From Labyrinthula sp. Ha (lineage: Eukaryota; Sar; Bigyra; Labyrinthulida; Labyrinthulaceae), in assembly GCA_015227615.1 (NCBI GenBank), contig JAALGZ010000015.1, positions 769,001 to 833,000 of the forward strand: a stretch of DNA of 64,000 nt, read 5' to 3'. This document shows, in pieces, positions 1-10,300 of this stretch; position 1 is the stretch's first letter, and each line of letters opens with the position of its first letter. Under the pieces are notes generated by a model. That model ran no database searches, was not told the DNA's origin, and was given only the letters and a program-made list of their open reading frames with translations. The translations under genes and the position numbers were made by a program.

Positions 1-2294
1 TTTGAGTGTTACCGTGGCAGGAAGCTTATTTTTTTACGGCTTCCATGTGGTAAAAAAATAGTTTACAGTTTTATGGAAGATTTGTCTAATTAAGTAAACT
101 CAAAATCAACAAGTCCACAGACTTGCACAACCTTTTTATGAGCACTTAGATTTTTATGAAATATTTTCATAGTTTTTTTTGTGAGGATCTTCAAAAGTTT
201 TGCTCAATTAGATGGAAGTTTCATGGTTTTTTCTTTGAATATCATCCAATTTTTCGAGAGAAGTATTAATGGGTACATTAATCTTAGAAAATCTTTCTGA
301 CAAAATAGGTGCGCTGATATTTGATCCTGTAGATCTCTAGAGCCTAACATCTAAAATGAACTCCTAGAGCGTAAAATTATGAATCTTGGTGAAATATGCT
401 GCTTCGAGTTTTCAAACAACAGAAGAAATATTGAGAAATCCTAGATTTCCGAAGAACTTTCGAGCAAGTATAGATTATTCTGTATAACATTAAAAAGAAT
501 GGTGCAGTCGAATGATGCACCATTAATGATCAGGAAAAATCAGGGCGCGGGAGAGGTTATAACAAAAAAGTGATTTATCTAGAAAAAAACTGATAAAGGT
601 CATTCCCATGTTTAATTCAACGTTTTTATCCCCCTTTCTATTGACAGAGTAACGACAACTGATATTTTAGACTGGCAAGCCATTTATCTTGGCATATGTT
701 GCGTTGCAGCAAGAAAGTTTGAAAGGAATAAAATTCAAGGTATATTATTTGCTCTCCAGAGATTATTTTCTTGGTGTGAGAGGAGAGGTTAACGTCTGGT
801 TATTAGTTTTACATATGGGGAAAGTAAGCTATTCTTTGTTCATTCTGCGTAAAATAAAGATTCTATATTCATTTCTCAAGAGGAAAAGTTACAGTAGCTT
901 ATTTTCAGGTAGGCCAAAGGATGAATACTTATCACCTCAGATTTCTTTCATAACAGTGTTGTTCACTTTATGCCCACCAGGTAGAAGACCTAGCTATACT
1001 CAAGTAATAATTTTCGTTTATGAAAACAATGAAGGGTCATGAGACTTGCCTACGAAATAAGACCATTCTGCTCATCACGGATTACATATGCTAAAGATGG
1101 CCAACGGAACTAATGCAGGTTAATAATATACCTGAGGCTACTTCCTCGTAATCAGAGTACTATACATGGTGAACCTCATTTTAATGGTTCCATTGATGTC
1201 TAATTTGCCCCGCGATATGTTCACCACTGTCTGTGGTAGATTGGTTATTTCTCCTAGCAGGCTCTGTTCCTGAACATGAATAAGGTATTGGTATAGAAAG
1301 TGCAGTTAGATTGAGTAGATCGTCATCAAGAGGGCTCTGAAGTTAACCAAAATAATAATTAATAACGAGTTTTCGGGTAAAAAAGGATAGTATGAAATTA
1401 ACAAAACAGGACTGAAGAATTAATAATATTTCATTATTCATAAAACTTCGTTTTTTATCTTTATGTAGCATTCACTGCATGAATAAATTCCCCAGGATTG
1501 AACTGATAAGGACACATTTAGAGAAGATAATATGCTTTCATCATACATTTGGCAAACTAAATTTGTTTCTACCTGGGTCCAAGTTTTGAAAGTTTCCAAG
1601 GACTTGTGGTAACTATAGATTACCATTCTTCGTATAATCTACACATATGAGGATGCGTGAACTGCTCAAGTAGTTTGTGAAACTGAGAAGTCATCATTCA
1701 ACTGAAGGGTTCAAACCTGATTGATCTTTTATTGCTGTCTTTGTCTGCTCGGATTGGACAAACGCACAGTCAGATACTCGAAAGAGACGCAAAGTTACTA
1801 AAAAGAGCGTTAGGTTAATAAATTGGTCCATTCAAGCTATCTTTAGTGTCGTATAAATCGATCTCAAGACGAATTACTTGTAAGAGGCTCTGTGAAGAAC
1901 CAATAAGTTCTTAGTTACCTCTAGAGAGTCTATGAATACTTAGAATAATAACATCCTAAGTCCGATTACTCGTACGCAGCCTCTTATGTTATAGCTTCTA
2001 GCGTGCAGTTAGCTTTCCTCTTTTATTGTTATTCTACCTTAGAAAATGCTATAAGATTGGTTATGCTAATGATTTCCCAAAATACTATTCCCTATTTCTA
2101 CCCGATCAATTGATAGTGATACGATAATCGATAATTGATAACCAATTAAATATACAAATGTCAAACTCAATGCAAAAAAAGCTCTATTTGGGAACCAAAG
2201 TTAATTTAATACATTTGGCAACAACCTTAGCAAAGAAAAACACCCAGAAACACAACCGTCAATCTTTAGAATATCTTAACATCAAAAACATATC
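1..2294. other. Gene-free leading interval
   Basis: I see no supportable gene here. Open frames are short, start at non-ATG codons or show no family resemblance, and stops occur in all frames. No tRNA or rRNA signature was recognised. The last 200 bases are the likely promoter of the nucleoplasmin-like gene and contain a cluster of ATTGATA/GATA-type words. Confidence 0.5.
2137..2146 (+). promoter_or_regulatory. GATAACCAAT motif in a cluster of ATTGATA words
   Basis: The decamer GATAACCAAT, containing a CCAAT box, lies 158 bases before the start codon of the nucleoplasmin-like gene and is preceded by several ATTGATA/CGATAAT words. The same decamer occurs 168 bases before the start codon at 14288, again next to TATCAAT words. 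The shared word and spacing are seen directly. A role as a transcription factor site is inference. Confidence 0.3.
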
Positions 2295-3420
2295 ATGACA
2301 ACCATATGGGGTAAAGTTTTGCTAATAAATTTAGTTCTTAGGAATAACTCTCTCTACGGGTATCAGAAGCTCATTTACTTAGCATTTTCTTAGGCGAGGA
2401 AAAAACCATAGACATTCCCGTAACCTACATGATCTCCAATCTGAACATTGCAGTTGACGTAAGCTGTCCTGATTCTTTTAAAGCCAATATACTTTTAAAA
2501 GCGTTTCTCTTGTTTTTCAACTTTATTTTTAGCGCTGATGAAGATGATGACGGCGAATATGTATACAGTACAACGAACGTGGTAGGCTTCGTCTCCACTA
2601 AAGTAATTTTCTGCAATTTCTTTTACTTAGAACGCTCCAAATGTCAACACGACTCTGAAGATTTTTACTGGAGATAAAATCAGTTTGCAGTCATTGTATT
2701 TCTCTTCAATCACCTTATTTCTCAGCAACAACAAACCAGGAAAAGTTCACTTTTTCGGTAGATTGGAACCAGACACTGACTTAGGAGATGGACCGGCTGG
2801 AATACCTCTTGATCAAGAGCAGCTTCAAAATTTTACATCTGCTTTGTTAATCTTTTATTTTTTTAACGGTTAGTATGGCTGCTAACGGTCAATTGGAGGA
2901 TGACGATGATGGAGAAGAAGATTCGGCAGAGGTAGAAGAAGTGAAGGAAACGCTTGTTAGTGAAACAAGGGCTGCAGAAAAAGCAGATGCTGTAGAAGAA
3001 GAGTTTACAGATGAAGAGGAGGAGGAGAAAGAAGATATAAAAGAACTTGAGAGCGAAGAGGAGGATGGTGAGAGTGAAGATATGGAGGAGCTTCTACAGA
3101 AACAGTTTAAGGGGCGAGTTGTATCTCAGGATGATGATGAAAAAAACATGAAGAATGGCAAGCTAAAGAAACGCAAGTTGGATTCGAAAGTGGTTCCCAG
3201 CGAAAAGAAAGAGAAGCTGGATGAATCTGCGTTTCCCGATGAAGCCACAAAGGAGCAAAAAGATATGGCAAAATTCCTAAGGGGTTTGACTTCAAAAGGT
3301 GAAACTAAGCAAAATCTAGGACATTTAGTGGCTAAAAAGTATGGAAAGGGATTTCGTAAACTTAACTTGGGTTACCCTAAATTAACAGATTTCATGAAGG
3401 CGTTTAAAATAGAAGCTTAA
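2295..3420 (+). CDS. Nucleoplasmin-like acidic histone chaperone
   Basis: Seven exons join to a 314-residue protein: 2295-2310, 2342-2359, 2394-2502, 2533-2602, 2631-2695, 2726-2845, 2874-3420. The six introns are 31, 34, 30, 28, 30 and 28 nt. The joined N-terminus begins MTTIWGITLSTG, resembling the [FW]WG start of nucleoplasmin-like (NPL) domains in plant HD2 proteins and FKBP39/46-type immunophilins. The domain closes with KVHFFGRLEPD, like the VHLxGYLEP end of those domains. After it come a long Asp/Glu tract, a Lys-rich nuclear-localisation-like stretch and a C-terminal basic segment. There is no FKBP domain. A likely role is pentameric histone chaperoning or nucleolar chromatin and ribosome assembly; this is family inference. 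The first two exons are tiny and their splice sites were chosen to keep frame and motif, so the start is less certain than the rest. Confidence 0.7.
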
Positions 3421-3428
3421 CCGTTAAG
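3421..3428 (+). promoter_or_regulatory. CCGTTAAG motif upstream of IFT43
   Basis: CCGTTAAG starts immediately after the stop codon of the nucleoplasmin-like gene and ends 24 bases before the IFT43 start codon. The same octamer precedes the starts at 4864 and 14288 and, on the other strand, 54135. It contains a Myb-type AACGG core on the complement and ends in AG. It could be a core promoter element, a Myb-like site or a splice acceptor for a leader. None of these is shown. Confidence 0.4.
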
Positions 3429-3452
3429 ACTGAGATTTAAGCGTTGAAATTT

Positions 3453-4020
3453 ATGGAAGAGAAAGATGAACAAAAATTTGAAAGAAGAGAAAGTACAGGT
3501 TGGTTAGATCCACGTGAAGAGGAACAAAAAACCTATGGATTGAATGAGGCGATAATGAAGAAGCAACGTATGTAATGTCTCAAACTTAAAGATAGAAAGT
3601 AGTGTAAAAAAGGACATGATAAGAAAAGGAAAGAAAAATCTACGAAATGCATTCATTAAAGAAGTAAAAGAATCAGGTGAGAATCAAGGGAAAGATGTAA
3701 CCCTTAATGATATTCCTGATGTTGATGAGGGTATCTGTGGCCGTCTAAGGGATGATGGGAAAGATCTTCCAGTACCTGAGGAGACAAGAACGCTGCCAAA
3801 TTACAGCGAACTTGTGAAAAACTACAAAGAAAAGTTTATATTGCCAGATGTCCCTTTAATCGAGGAAATTAACACAAGATATTCTCCTAAAAGTAAAATT
3901 GATCTGGCTCCTTTGTTGAAATATCTTGCCCCACTTTCTGATTTACAAGAAAAAGATGAAGAATGGAATTTTGAAGATGTCATGAGAGAGGTCATGTATG
4001 ATGAGTCCAAGTATTGTTAG
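3453..4020 (+). CDS. IFT43: Intraflagellar transport protein 43 (IFT-A subunit)
   Basis: Two exons (3453-3571, 3600-4020) around a 28-nt intron give 179 residues. The C-terminal half carries the IFT43 signature: an IPDVDE segment, then IDLAPLLKYLAP, an acidic spacer and EEWNFEDVMREV, corresponding to IDLKLLTKVLAPE...W.WDxLFTEV in known IFT43 proteins. The N-terminus is charged and probably disordered. In the family, IFT43 is a small peripheral subunit of the IFT-A train, working with IFT121 and IFT139 in retrograde transport and import of membrane cargo into cilia. Its presence implies a flagellated life stage. The start codon lies only 32 bases after the upstream gene's stop. The only intron is not a multiple of three, so its retention would shift the frame. 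Confidence 0.8.
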
Positions 4021-4362
4021 CACGTACTTGCATGGTTAATATTATCCTTTGCGAGTCTCATTTTAAGCAACTGGAAACCTGATATATAAAAGAATTACTT
4101 TGAATTGTTCCAAAGAAAAATCTTTTATGTTTGGTATAAATTTAATTTTGGAAAACTAACAATAAAAATGAATATAAGTATATAAGTGGTATGTTACATA
4201 AGGCTATGGAGCAACTAAGTATCTTATCTCTTCAATTTTTTTCTTCTTGAACTTTATTTTATTTAATAGAATAAGATTCTTGTAAACTTCTTTCAAGGGG
4301 GTTAAAATGACTTTTTTTTTTCGTTTAAGATTATAAAAACAAAGTCAAAATAATAATTAAAA
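4021..4362. other. Short AT-rich intergenic spacer
   Basis: No coding frame is recognised. The spacer is very AT-rich, with T runs near 4310-4325, and probably holds the IFT43 3' end and the promoter of the next gene. Confidence 0.5.
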
Positions 4363-4821
4363 ATGAAAGAAAGATTACTTAAAGAACTAATGCCAAAAGT
4401 ACAAGAATTTTATACTAAACCTGCTTGCTCAACTTATCCTCAAAAAACTATACTGTCAGACTCAACACCAAAAAGACCCTTGAGAAAGCCTAAGCCCCAA
4501 AATAAGATCTATCAAGAAAAAGAAAACAAACTTAATAAAACTATAAAAATAAAATGCTATAATGAGAATGAATCTATAAAACATGTTCTTTGTGAAAAGC
4601 TGCGCGATCTGTTAAATGAGAACCATTTACCATTTCCTAAGAAGAAAACACGCAAGAAGAAAAAACTCACCAAGATGGAAAAGGAACAGAAAGAAAAGAC
4701 TGAAAATTTTCATAGCCAAACAAATTTAAATAACCTAAGAAAACAACTTGAGATTTCACAGACTAAAGTTAAATTTGAACAAGAATATTTGCAAAAAGCA
4801 ATAGAAAATTATCAAATATAA
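4363..4821 (+). CDS. Lysine-rich protein with C-terminal coiled coil, unknown
   Basis: One open frame of 152 residues with no family I recognise. It is strongly basic: residues 90-115 are almost all Lys, Arg and Glu (KKKTRKKKKLTK), followed by a helical segment with heptad-like Leu and Ile (NNLRKQLEISQTKVKFEQEYL) that probably forms a short coiled coil. No signal peptide or membrane helix is visible. The ATG follows an AT-rich leader and the frame ends 42 bases before the Pam18 start on the same strand. Composition fits a nuclear or cytoskeletal protein, but no function can be assigned. Its placement in a tight same-strand gene cluster supports that it is real. Confidence 0.5.
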   Translation: MKERLLKELMPKVQEFYTKPACSTYPQKTILSDSTPKRPLRKPKPQNKIYQEKENKLNKTIKIKCYNENESIKHVLCEKLRDLLNENHLPFPKKKTRKKKKLTKMEKEQKEKTENFHSQTNLNNLRKQLEISQTKVKFEQEYLQKAIENYQI

Positions 4822-4837
4822 ATTTTGGCCATATGGC

Positions 4838-4845
4838 CCGTTAAG
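4838..4845 (+). promoter_or_regulatory. CCGTTAAG motif upstream of Pam18
   Basis: Second copy of CCGTTAAG, lying in the 42-base gap between the preceding stop codon and the Pam18 ATG and ending 18 bases before that ATG. Orientation matches the gene, as at the other copies. Confidence 0.4.
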
Positions 4846-4863
4846 CAATTAAACAGACAAATT

Positions 4864-5408
4864 ATGCATATGAAGACAATTATTCGAAAATTGAATAGAA
4901 ATCAGCTGAAGACTATCGGCTCAGCAACAAAATTTGCTCCTATTGCTCAATTTGACGACTACCAACTTAGAAAGATACATTCTACTCCGCCAAGGCAGGT
5001 TGGAGAACCTTTGATTGTAGGTGCCCTTCTTGGTGGAGTTTTCTATGGAGGGAAGATTGCCATGGAGGTAAAATTTATGTTTTTGCTTTGAGTATGTAGA
5101 AAATTGACAGATATTATGAAGGAAAAGAAGCTGAGAAAAAATTCCAAGAAGAAAATCCTGAAGCAAAGGCTGAGAAGAAGGAAGGTTTTTTCACTCGCAT
5201 GTTCAAACCAAAGTTCTATGAAGGAGGTTTTGAAGATGAGATGACCAAGAGAGAAGCTGCTTTGATTCTTGGGGTAAGAGAAAGTTCACCAAAGAAGAAA
5301 ATCCGTGATGCTCACCGACGTTTGGCTCTTTTAAACCATCCCGATACCGGAGGTAGTACCTTTCTAAGTTCCAAGATAAACGAGGCAAAAGAGAAGCTGA
5401 ATGGGTAG
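4864..5408 (+). CDS. PAM18: Mitochondrial import motor J-protein Pam18/Tim14
   Basis: Exons 4864-5067 and 5100-5408 (32-nt intron) give 170 residues. Residues 1-45 are basic with few acidic residues, as in a mitochondrial presequence or matrix-facing lead. A short Gly-rich hydrophobic stretch follows (EPLIVGALLGGVFYGG), probably the inner-membrane anchor. The C-terminus is a J domain: MTKREAALILGV, then AHRRLALLNHPDTGGS with the invariant HPD, then SSKINEAKEKL. The order membrane segment then short C-terminal J domain, and the NHPDxGGS context, are typical of Pam18/Tim14 (DNAJC19, DNAJC15). The known role is stimulating mtHsp70 at the TIM23 channel with Pam16. A charged insert (about residues 70-105) makes it longer than yeast or human homologues. 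Confidence 0.85.
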
Positions 5409-5943
5409 CGCTTTGAAGAGAAAATTTCGGGGACACAGTGACCAAACAGTAAAGAAATAGATATTTTTCGGGCACAACTCGTGGAAGACGTCTGCTTTAA
5501 GTTTCGTTCAAAGTACTTCTCAATGTTTCATTTTTTCACCGCACTCAAAAATAAAGGTTCAAAGTTACACAAAGTTTAAGTCATACCGCGAACTTGTTAT
5601 GGCAGTTTTGTTCGGCATTGCCGCGAATATTAAGATATGAGAAGATAAGATCTTCCAGTTTAATACCATTTTATCATAAAATTCACGAAACATCACGGTC
5701 CCATATACCTTTGTCTTTCTACTTCTTTAACAAACTGTATTTACTGGAATTAGTAGAAGATTTATCTGTCTGTTGGAAACGGCTAGATTTTACCTAGCTA
5801 GTACGGGAAAACAAAAGGAAAAAATTCAACGGAACGGTGTAAAGAGTGTGATATTTACTTGATCTTCAAAAAAAAAATAAGAGTTACCGTTAATAATAAA
5901 TCAGAATAACTGTTGAATATTGTATAAATTTAAACGTTGACGA
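5409..5943. other. Intergenic region with CCGTTAAT upstream of next gene
   Basis: No gene seen. At 5887-5894 lies CCGTTAAT, one base off the CCGTTAAG octamer, 49 bases before the next start codon and in the same orientation. Confidence 0.4.
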
Positions 5944-6702
5944 ATGGTATTGAAAAACTTTTGGTTGCTTTACTCAAGGGTGTCTGGCTTTGTATCACAA
6001 GCTAAAGAACGTTTGGTTAAAGATAAGAGGCGAAGTCGAAAGAAGAGGAAGATCGTCGTTGCTGATGGTGGGAGTCAGTTAGAAGGTGATAAAGCGTTAC
6101 GAAGAGCACAGAATACACTGAAGAGGTTGAAAACGAAGAAAGAGAAAACCGCGCAAGAAAAACGTACGGATGAAATAAATACTGCAGTGAAAACTTTAGA
6201 TAGGAGAAAGAAGTCTCTTACACGGAAAGGTTCAAATGTTTCCATGTCATCTGCTCGAAGATTATCGGTGGGAAGAAGAAAAATGTCAACATTAAACAGA
6301 AGCAAGCGAAAAAGCTTAAAGAGAAATTCCTACAGAGCTTCTGCAAAAAGAGAAGGAAATGTTTTAAAGTTTGCCGGGAAGCAAAACCTTGATGATCAAC
6401 AGTGGAATTACAAGGGTACTTTGGAGCGAAAGAAGAAGAAACTTGTTGGACACGATACATTAGAACTAAGAAGTCTTGGCTCGATGTCTCAATCCGAGTT
6501 TGACTACGACTTTGGTGAGTTTGAAGCTGCTCCCCCTCCACCTCCCATGTTTGACACGGACATCATTCAGTTTGATGTCATGTCGTTTATTAGCGATAGA
6601 ACGGAGTCTGTCTGCAGTGGATTTGATATTCCACCGCCAAGTGCTTTATCTGTTTGTTCTGAACAAGAAGTTCTTGATTTCCCTCCGTCTGTGCCAAATT
6701 AA
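5944..6702 (+). CDS. Basic low-complexity protein with proline run, unknown
   Basis: A single 252-residue frame with no recognised domain. Residues 20-150 are Lys/Arg/Ser-rich (for example KDKRRSRKKRK and NRSKRKSLKRNS) and probably disordered, with several nuclear-localisation-like and kinase-consensus patches. Residues 180-252 switch to an acidic, aromatic tail with a run of six prolines (APPPPPPMF) and repeated SVCS/IPPP motifs. The proline run could bind SH3, WW or EVH1-type modules; a three-WW protein is encoded at 21882, but any link is speculation. The basic N-terminal composition resembles the protein at 14288. Codon usage looks genic. The true start is uncertain because GT follows the ATG directly. 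Confidence 0.5.
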   Translation: MVLKNFWLLYSRVSGFVSQAKERLVKDKRRSRKKRKIVVADGGSQLEGDKALRRAQNTLKRLKTKKEKTAQEKRTDEINTAVKTLDRRKKSLTRKGSNVSMSSARRLSVGRRKMSTLNRSKRKSLKRNSYRASAKREGNVLKFAGKQNLDDQQWNYKGTLERKKKKLVGHDTLELRSLGSMSQSEFDYDFGEFEAAPPPPPMFDTDIIQFDVMSFISDRTESVCSGFDIPPPSALSVCSEQEVLDFPPSVPN

Positions 6703-7374
6703 AATGTCCTGATAGTTACTATTGAATTGGTTAGTGCGAATACGCTGATGTTAATCTAGCTGATTTGTTTCTTTTGTTACCTAATTTTTTGAGTGAAATA
6801 GTAGAATTTTTATTCTTAAACAAAGGAGTTGTTGTAAATTTATTTTTCCTCTTGTTATTCAATAACTATAACTTATTCTTAAAAATTAATTATAGTTTCT
6901 TAAAACTTTCACGCTGAAATAAAGTTAATTCAACATATGTTGAAAATAGGGATGATTTTCTTGAAACAGTACTGCGTTATTTATGTTTGGTGAGCTGCAA
7001 AGGGAAATTAAGGATAAGTTTTCTTTTTAAGTTTATTAAATTTTAACCAAAGTTGGCCATGCATGATTTTAATCTTGTAGATTCTAAATGCATAAATAGA
7101 ATCAAGAATGGCGCTCATGATATTGTTCTTGAAGTTTCTGCTTCTAATTACGCAATTTACATTCGAGCACTCTACTGCGTCAAAAACAAATTACAGAACA
7201 CCACCTTTTCATTTAACGTAGGATCTTATTTTTTATATTACAAGTTCTAAAGAAAATATTTTTCTCTAACAGATATAGTATTTTATCATTGTGATACTAT
7301 TAAGTTTTAACGGAAATATATCTTTGTTGGAACATATAAGTTTGAATACTAATCCTGGCCACGTCATTAAGGAA

Positions 7375-7382
7375 TGACGTCA
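7375..7382. promoter_or_regulatory. CRE-like palindrome TGACGTCA in a gene desert
   Basis: A perfect TGACGTCA, preceded 13 bases earlier by a second CACGTCAT half, and followed about 50 bases later by GCGTTATAAAAGAG, a TATA-like word. No open frame follows. It could mark the promoter of a non-coding transcript or of a lost gene. The same palindrome sits just upstream of RanBP1. Confidence 0.25.
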
Positions 7383-10300
7383 TTAGTTTTTACGTTTTGC
7401 ACGTTGCTACAAGTAAATTGAAAAGCGCGTTATAAAAGAGCAACTTAGTTACTCATGAGATAAAAAGAGAACATTTTTTGGGTAACATGTTCTTTACAAA
7501 AAGAAGATTTTTGAAAAAAGAAATTTTGTAAATACCTTCACATACACTCTTTGCGGGCGAGAATCCAGACTTAGATCCAATACTTACTGCTATTCTGAGT
7601 GTTGGTCGCTTTGAAAAAAAAAACTGAGTTTTATGAGAGCAATGTTCTTTTTTTACTTGATAATATCAATTCAAAACAACAAGGCAGTTTGGATGGAGGA
7701 GTGCAGTTCAAAAAGAAAGTTTACTCTACACCAATTAGATTTGCTAGAGTACCCTGAGTTAAGGAATATAATGAAACGAAACTTAAATATTCCAGTCTTA
7801 CCTTAGAAACACGCAAACTATCAAAAACAATCTCGTTTTCATTGAACATATTACGTTTATGCACTGAAATAACTCAACTGAAAAATACTAACCAGTACAA
7901 TTCCCAAAGAGCAATGCAGACAACCAATAACCCAGCTGCAAGCTTTATGTAAACACCTTCTTAGTTATGTGTAATTTAATATTTAAAGTGGGAATATGAT
8001 TAGACTATAATTAGAGTACTAAGTAGCGTTCCAAAGGAGAATCACTATTTTTATGAATTTTGAGCACTTAGTTAAGATTTAATAAATCAATAACGTTGAG
8101 AAAACAATTCAACTAAAGCACAAGAAATTTTTTGAAAAAGAGTTAAAGTAATCAAAAGTAGAATAAAAAGAATCGTAGCATACTTATAAAGCTACTATAC
8201 GCAAAGTGGAACTAAATACAGTAATGCTAAACTAATGAACACTATCTTGTGTTCGAACTATTCAGGAGTTCATATATTCTACTACCAAAGAGCATAAAAC
8301 TATTTTTTCGAGCAAAACCTCAAACCAGTACATCACTAAAGAGCCAAGTCATTATATAAAGCATAAACCAATAAAGAGAGCTCTCAGTTTTTTTATCATA
8401 GCTGGCCAGTTATACCGAAAACGAAATGCAACCCTGTAGAAATACGGAGTAACCTTGAGTAAATTGAGCTACAGAATTAAGAAACTCTGTGACATGGAAC
8501 AGCAGATCTAGTTTTAATTATAGTTACCACATCAAAGAACATGTTAGGGTTAATACTGGAAGCGATCTAGCTTTCATAATAGTTGGCTTGCTTTATGAAT
8601 AGGCATCCTTAACCACTTTTATTTTGGCAGGTCTACGCCAACCGCTAAGAATTTGTTGGCCACATCCATCCGCGAGCACCATCTAAGCCCTTATCCTACA
8701 TGCAAATGTGAACATCTTTCATGAATCAGATACAAATGCAACAATTTTGTGCCTATGAGTGGCTAAGACAAAATACCTCTCCAAAGACCCAGCATGGTTG
8801 CAAGCGCTTCAGTAAAGCATAGATAAAAACTGTGAACCATGGCGAAATTACAGCAATAAAGAAAATAACCTAAAACAAAGAGTTAGAATCCACTTGAAAT
8901 TCTTTCTTAAATATCTCTGAAAGGTTGTACAGAGGTTCTAAATCCTTACCCAACGAAAATTATCAATCTAGTTACTGTTTGCAGCATCTTGGTACATAGA
9001 GAGAGTGGGGAAAATGTATCCGTTTCTTGACTTCGTATACAATTCTCCCTCTATGTTTTTTACAAGAGATTGATTTATTTTATTCAAGTCGATTAAATCA
9101 TCTTGGTCTTACTGAAAATGGGATGACGTGGTGCGAAGTATCATTCCTGACTGGTGGAGCTGATCTGACACCTGAGCCAAAACAATGAGGTTAATAATCA
9201 TTTTATTAAACCAATATTCCAAAATAAAATTCAGCTAGAAGGTAAAGAAACCCATGTAGGTATATTTATTATCAGTTAGTTTATAATTTGGCTCCCTCCC
9301 AAACATATAATTTGTAATATAACCGCTAATATACAAAAACGTCTATGTCAAATTGATAAATATTGACAAGTAAATTCCTAACTCTGAAAAGATATTGCGG
9401 TAAGGATCAGCTACACCTTAAATATCATCAGCTCCTCAGAAAATAAATATAGTTTTTCTGGAGATATTCCTATATCCTTATCTTGTTCATCTGAGCTACA
9501 TAGTAGGGTAAGCGAATGCTTTCTTTTTGACATAGGATGTAGGAGGAGCATCAGATAATACGATATCGCTATTCCGAATTTGTTCTTAGATATAGTTTCC
9601 GCAAAGGCTCATTTGACCCTACGATTATTCTTGGTCCAACGTTTAATATTTAAGGAGAATGCCCTGAAGTGAAACCCTAGCAGAAATGAATAGTAAAAGA
9701 TAAATGACTGTTCACTTATTCCTTGTGTTCTTTTAACTTTGATAGAATATGCGAGTCAAGTAATCAAAACATAGGTACTACAATTTTTGTATCCTGAATC
9801 TATAAATATATGAGCATATTGTAACAAAGCTAAGCAATGGAAAATAAGGATGTCTTGATAGGACTCGTGGATTAGTCATGCTGTTGTTAGCTATCAGGCT
9901 AAATACTTTCTTATGAAATTATCTTCTCTGTCAAGTTAGTTCCGTATATATTTCTATGCTTTACTCAATAAGTTAATATAATCACAAGTTGATGTAATCA
10001 GCAAATCTAAATATAATCTACAAGAAGCAAAATATTGATATCTCCAACAATAAAACAAATGCACCAGAAAATTTTCAGTACAGTAAACAATTTTATTAGG
10101 TTTATGATTAAACCCGGGTGACATTCAAGCCAAAAAATATATCTCACAACTAGTCCAAGGTGACGATATATATATATATTTCTTAAAATTCGTTGGTACG
10201 ATTGTCTTGTCGAAGTAGCCTATTACAAGAACATGGTTAAGACACCCTCTGGACATCAAGAAATATCTTAACAAGAACTGTATGCTAGAATACTATACAA

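Noticed and set aside
689-1042. 117-codon plus-strand frame
   Set aside because: It starts at TTG, has no ATG near its beginning and no recognisable motif. Chance frames of this size are expected in AT-rich DNA.
1690-1730. GGGTTCAAACC resembling a tRNA T-arm
   Set aside because: No acceptor stem, anticodon arm or D-arm could be folded around it.
4825-4863. Extended start for the Pam18 frame
   Set aside because: The longer frame begins at TTG. The first ATG in frame is 4864, which has the CCGTTAAG motif just upstream.
10160-10180. TA microsatellite
   Set aside because: Too short to be informative.
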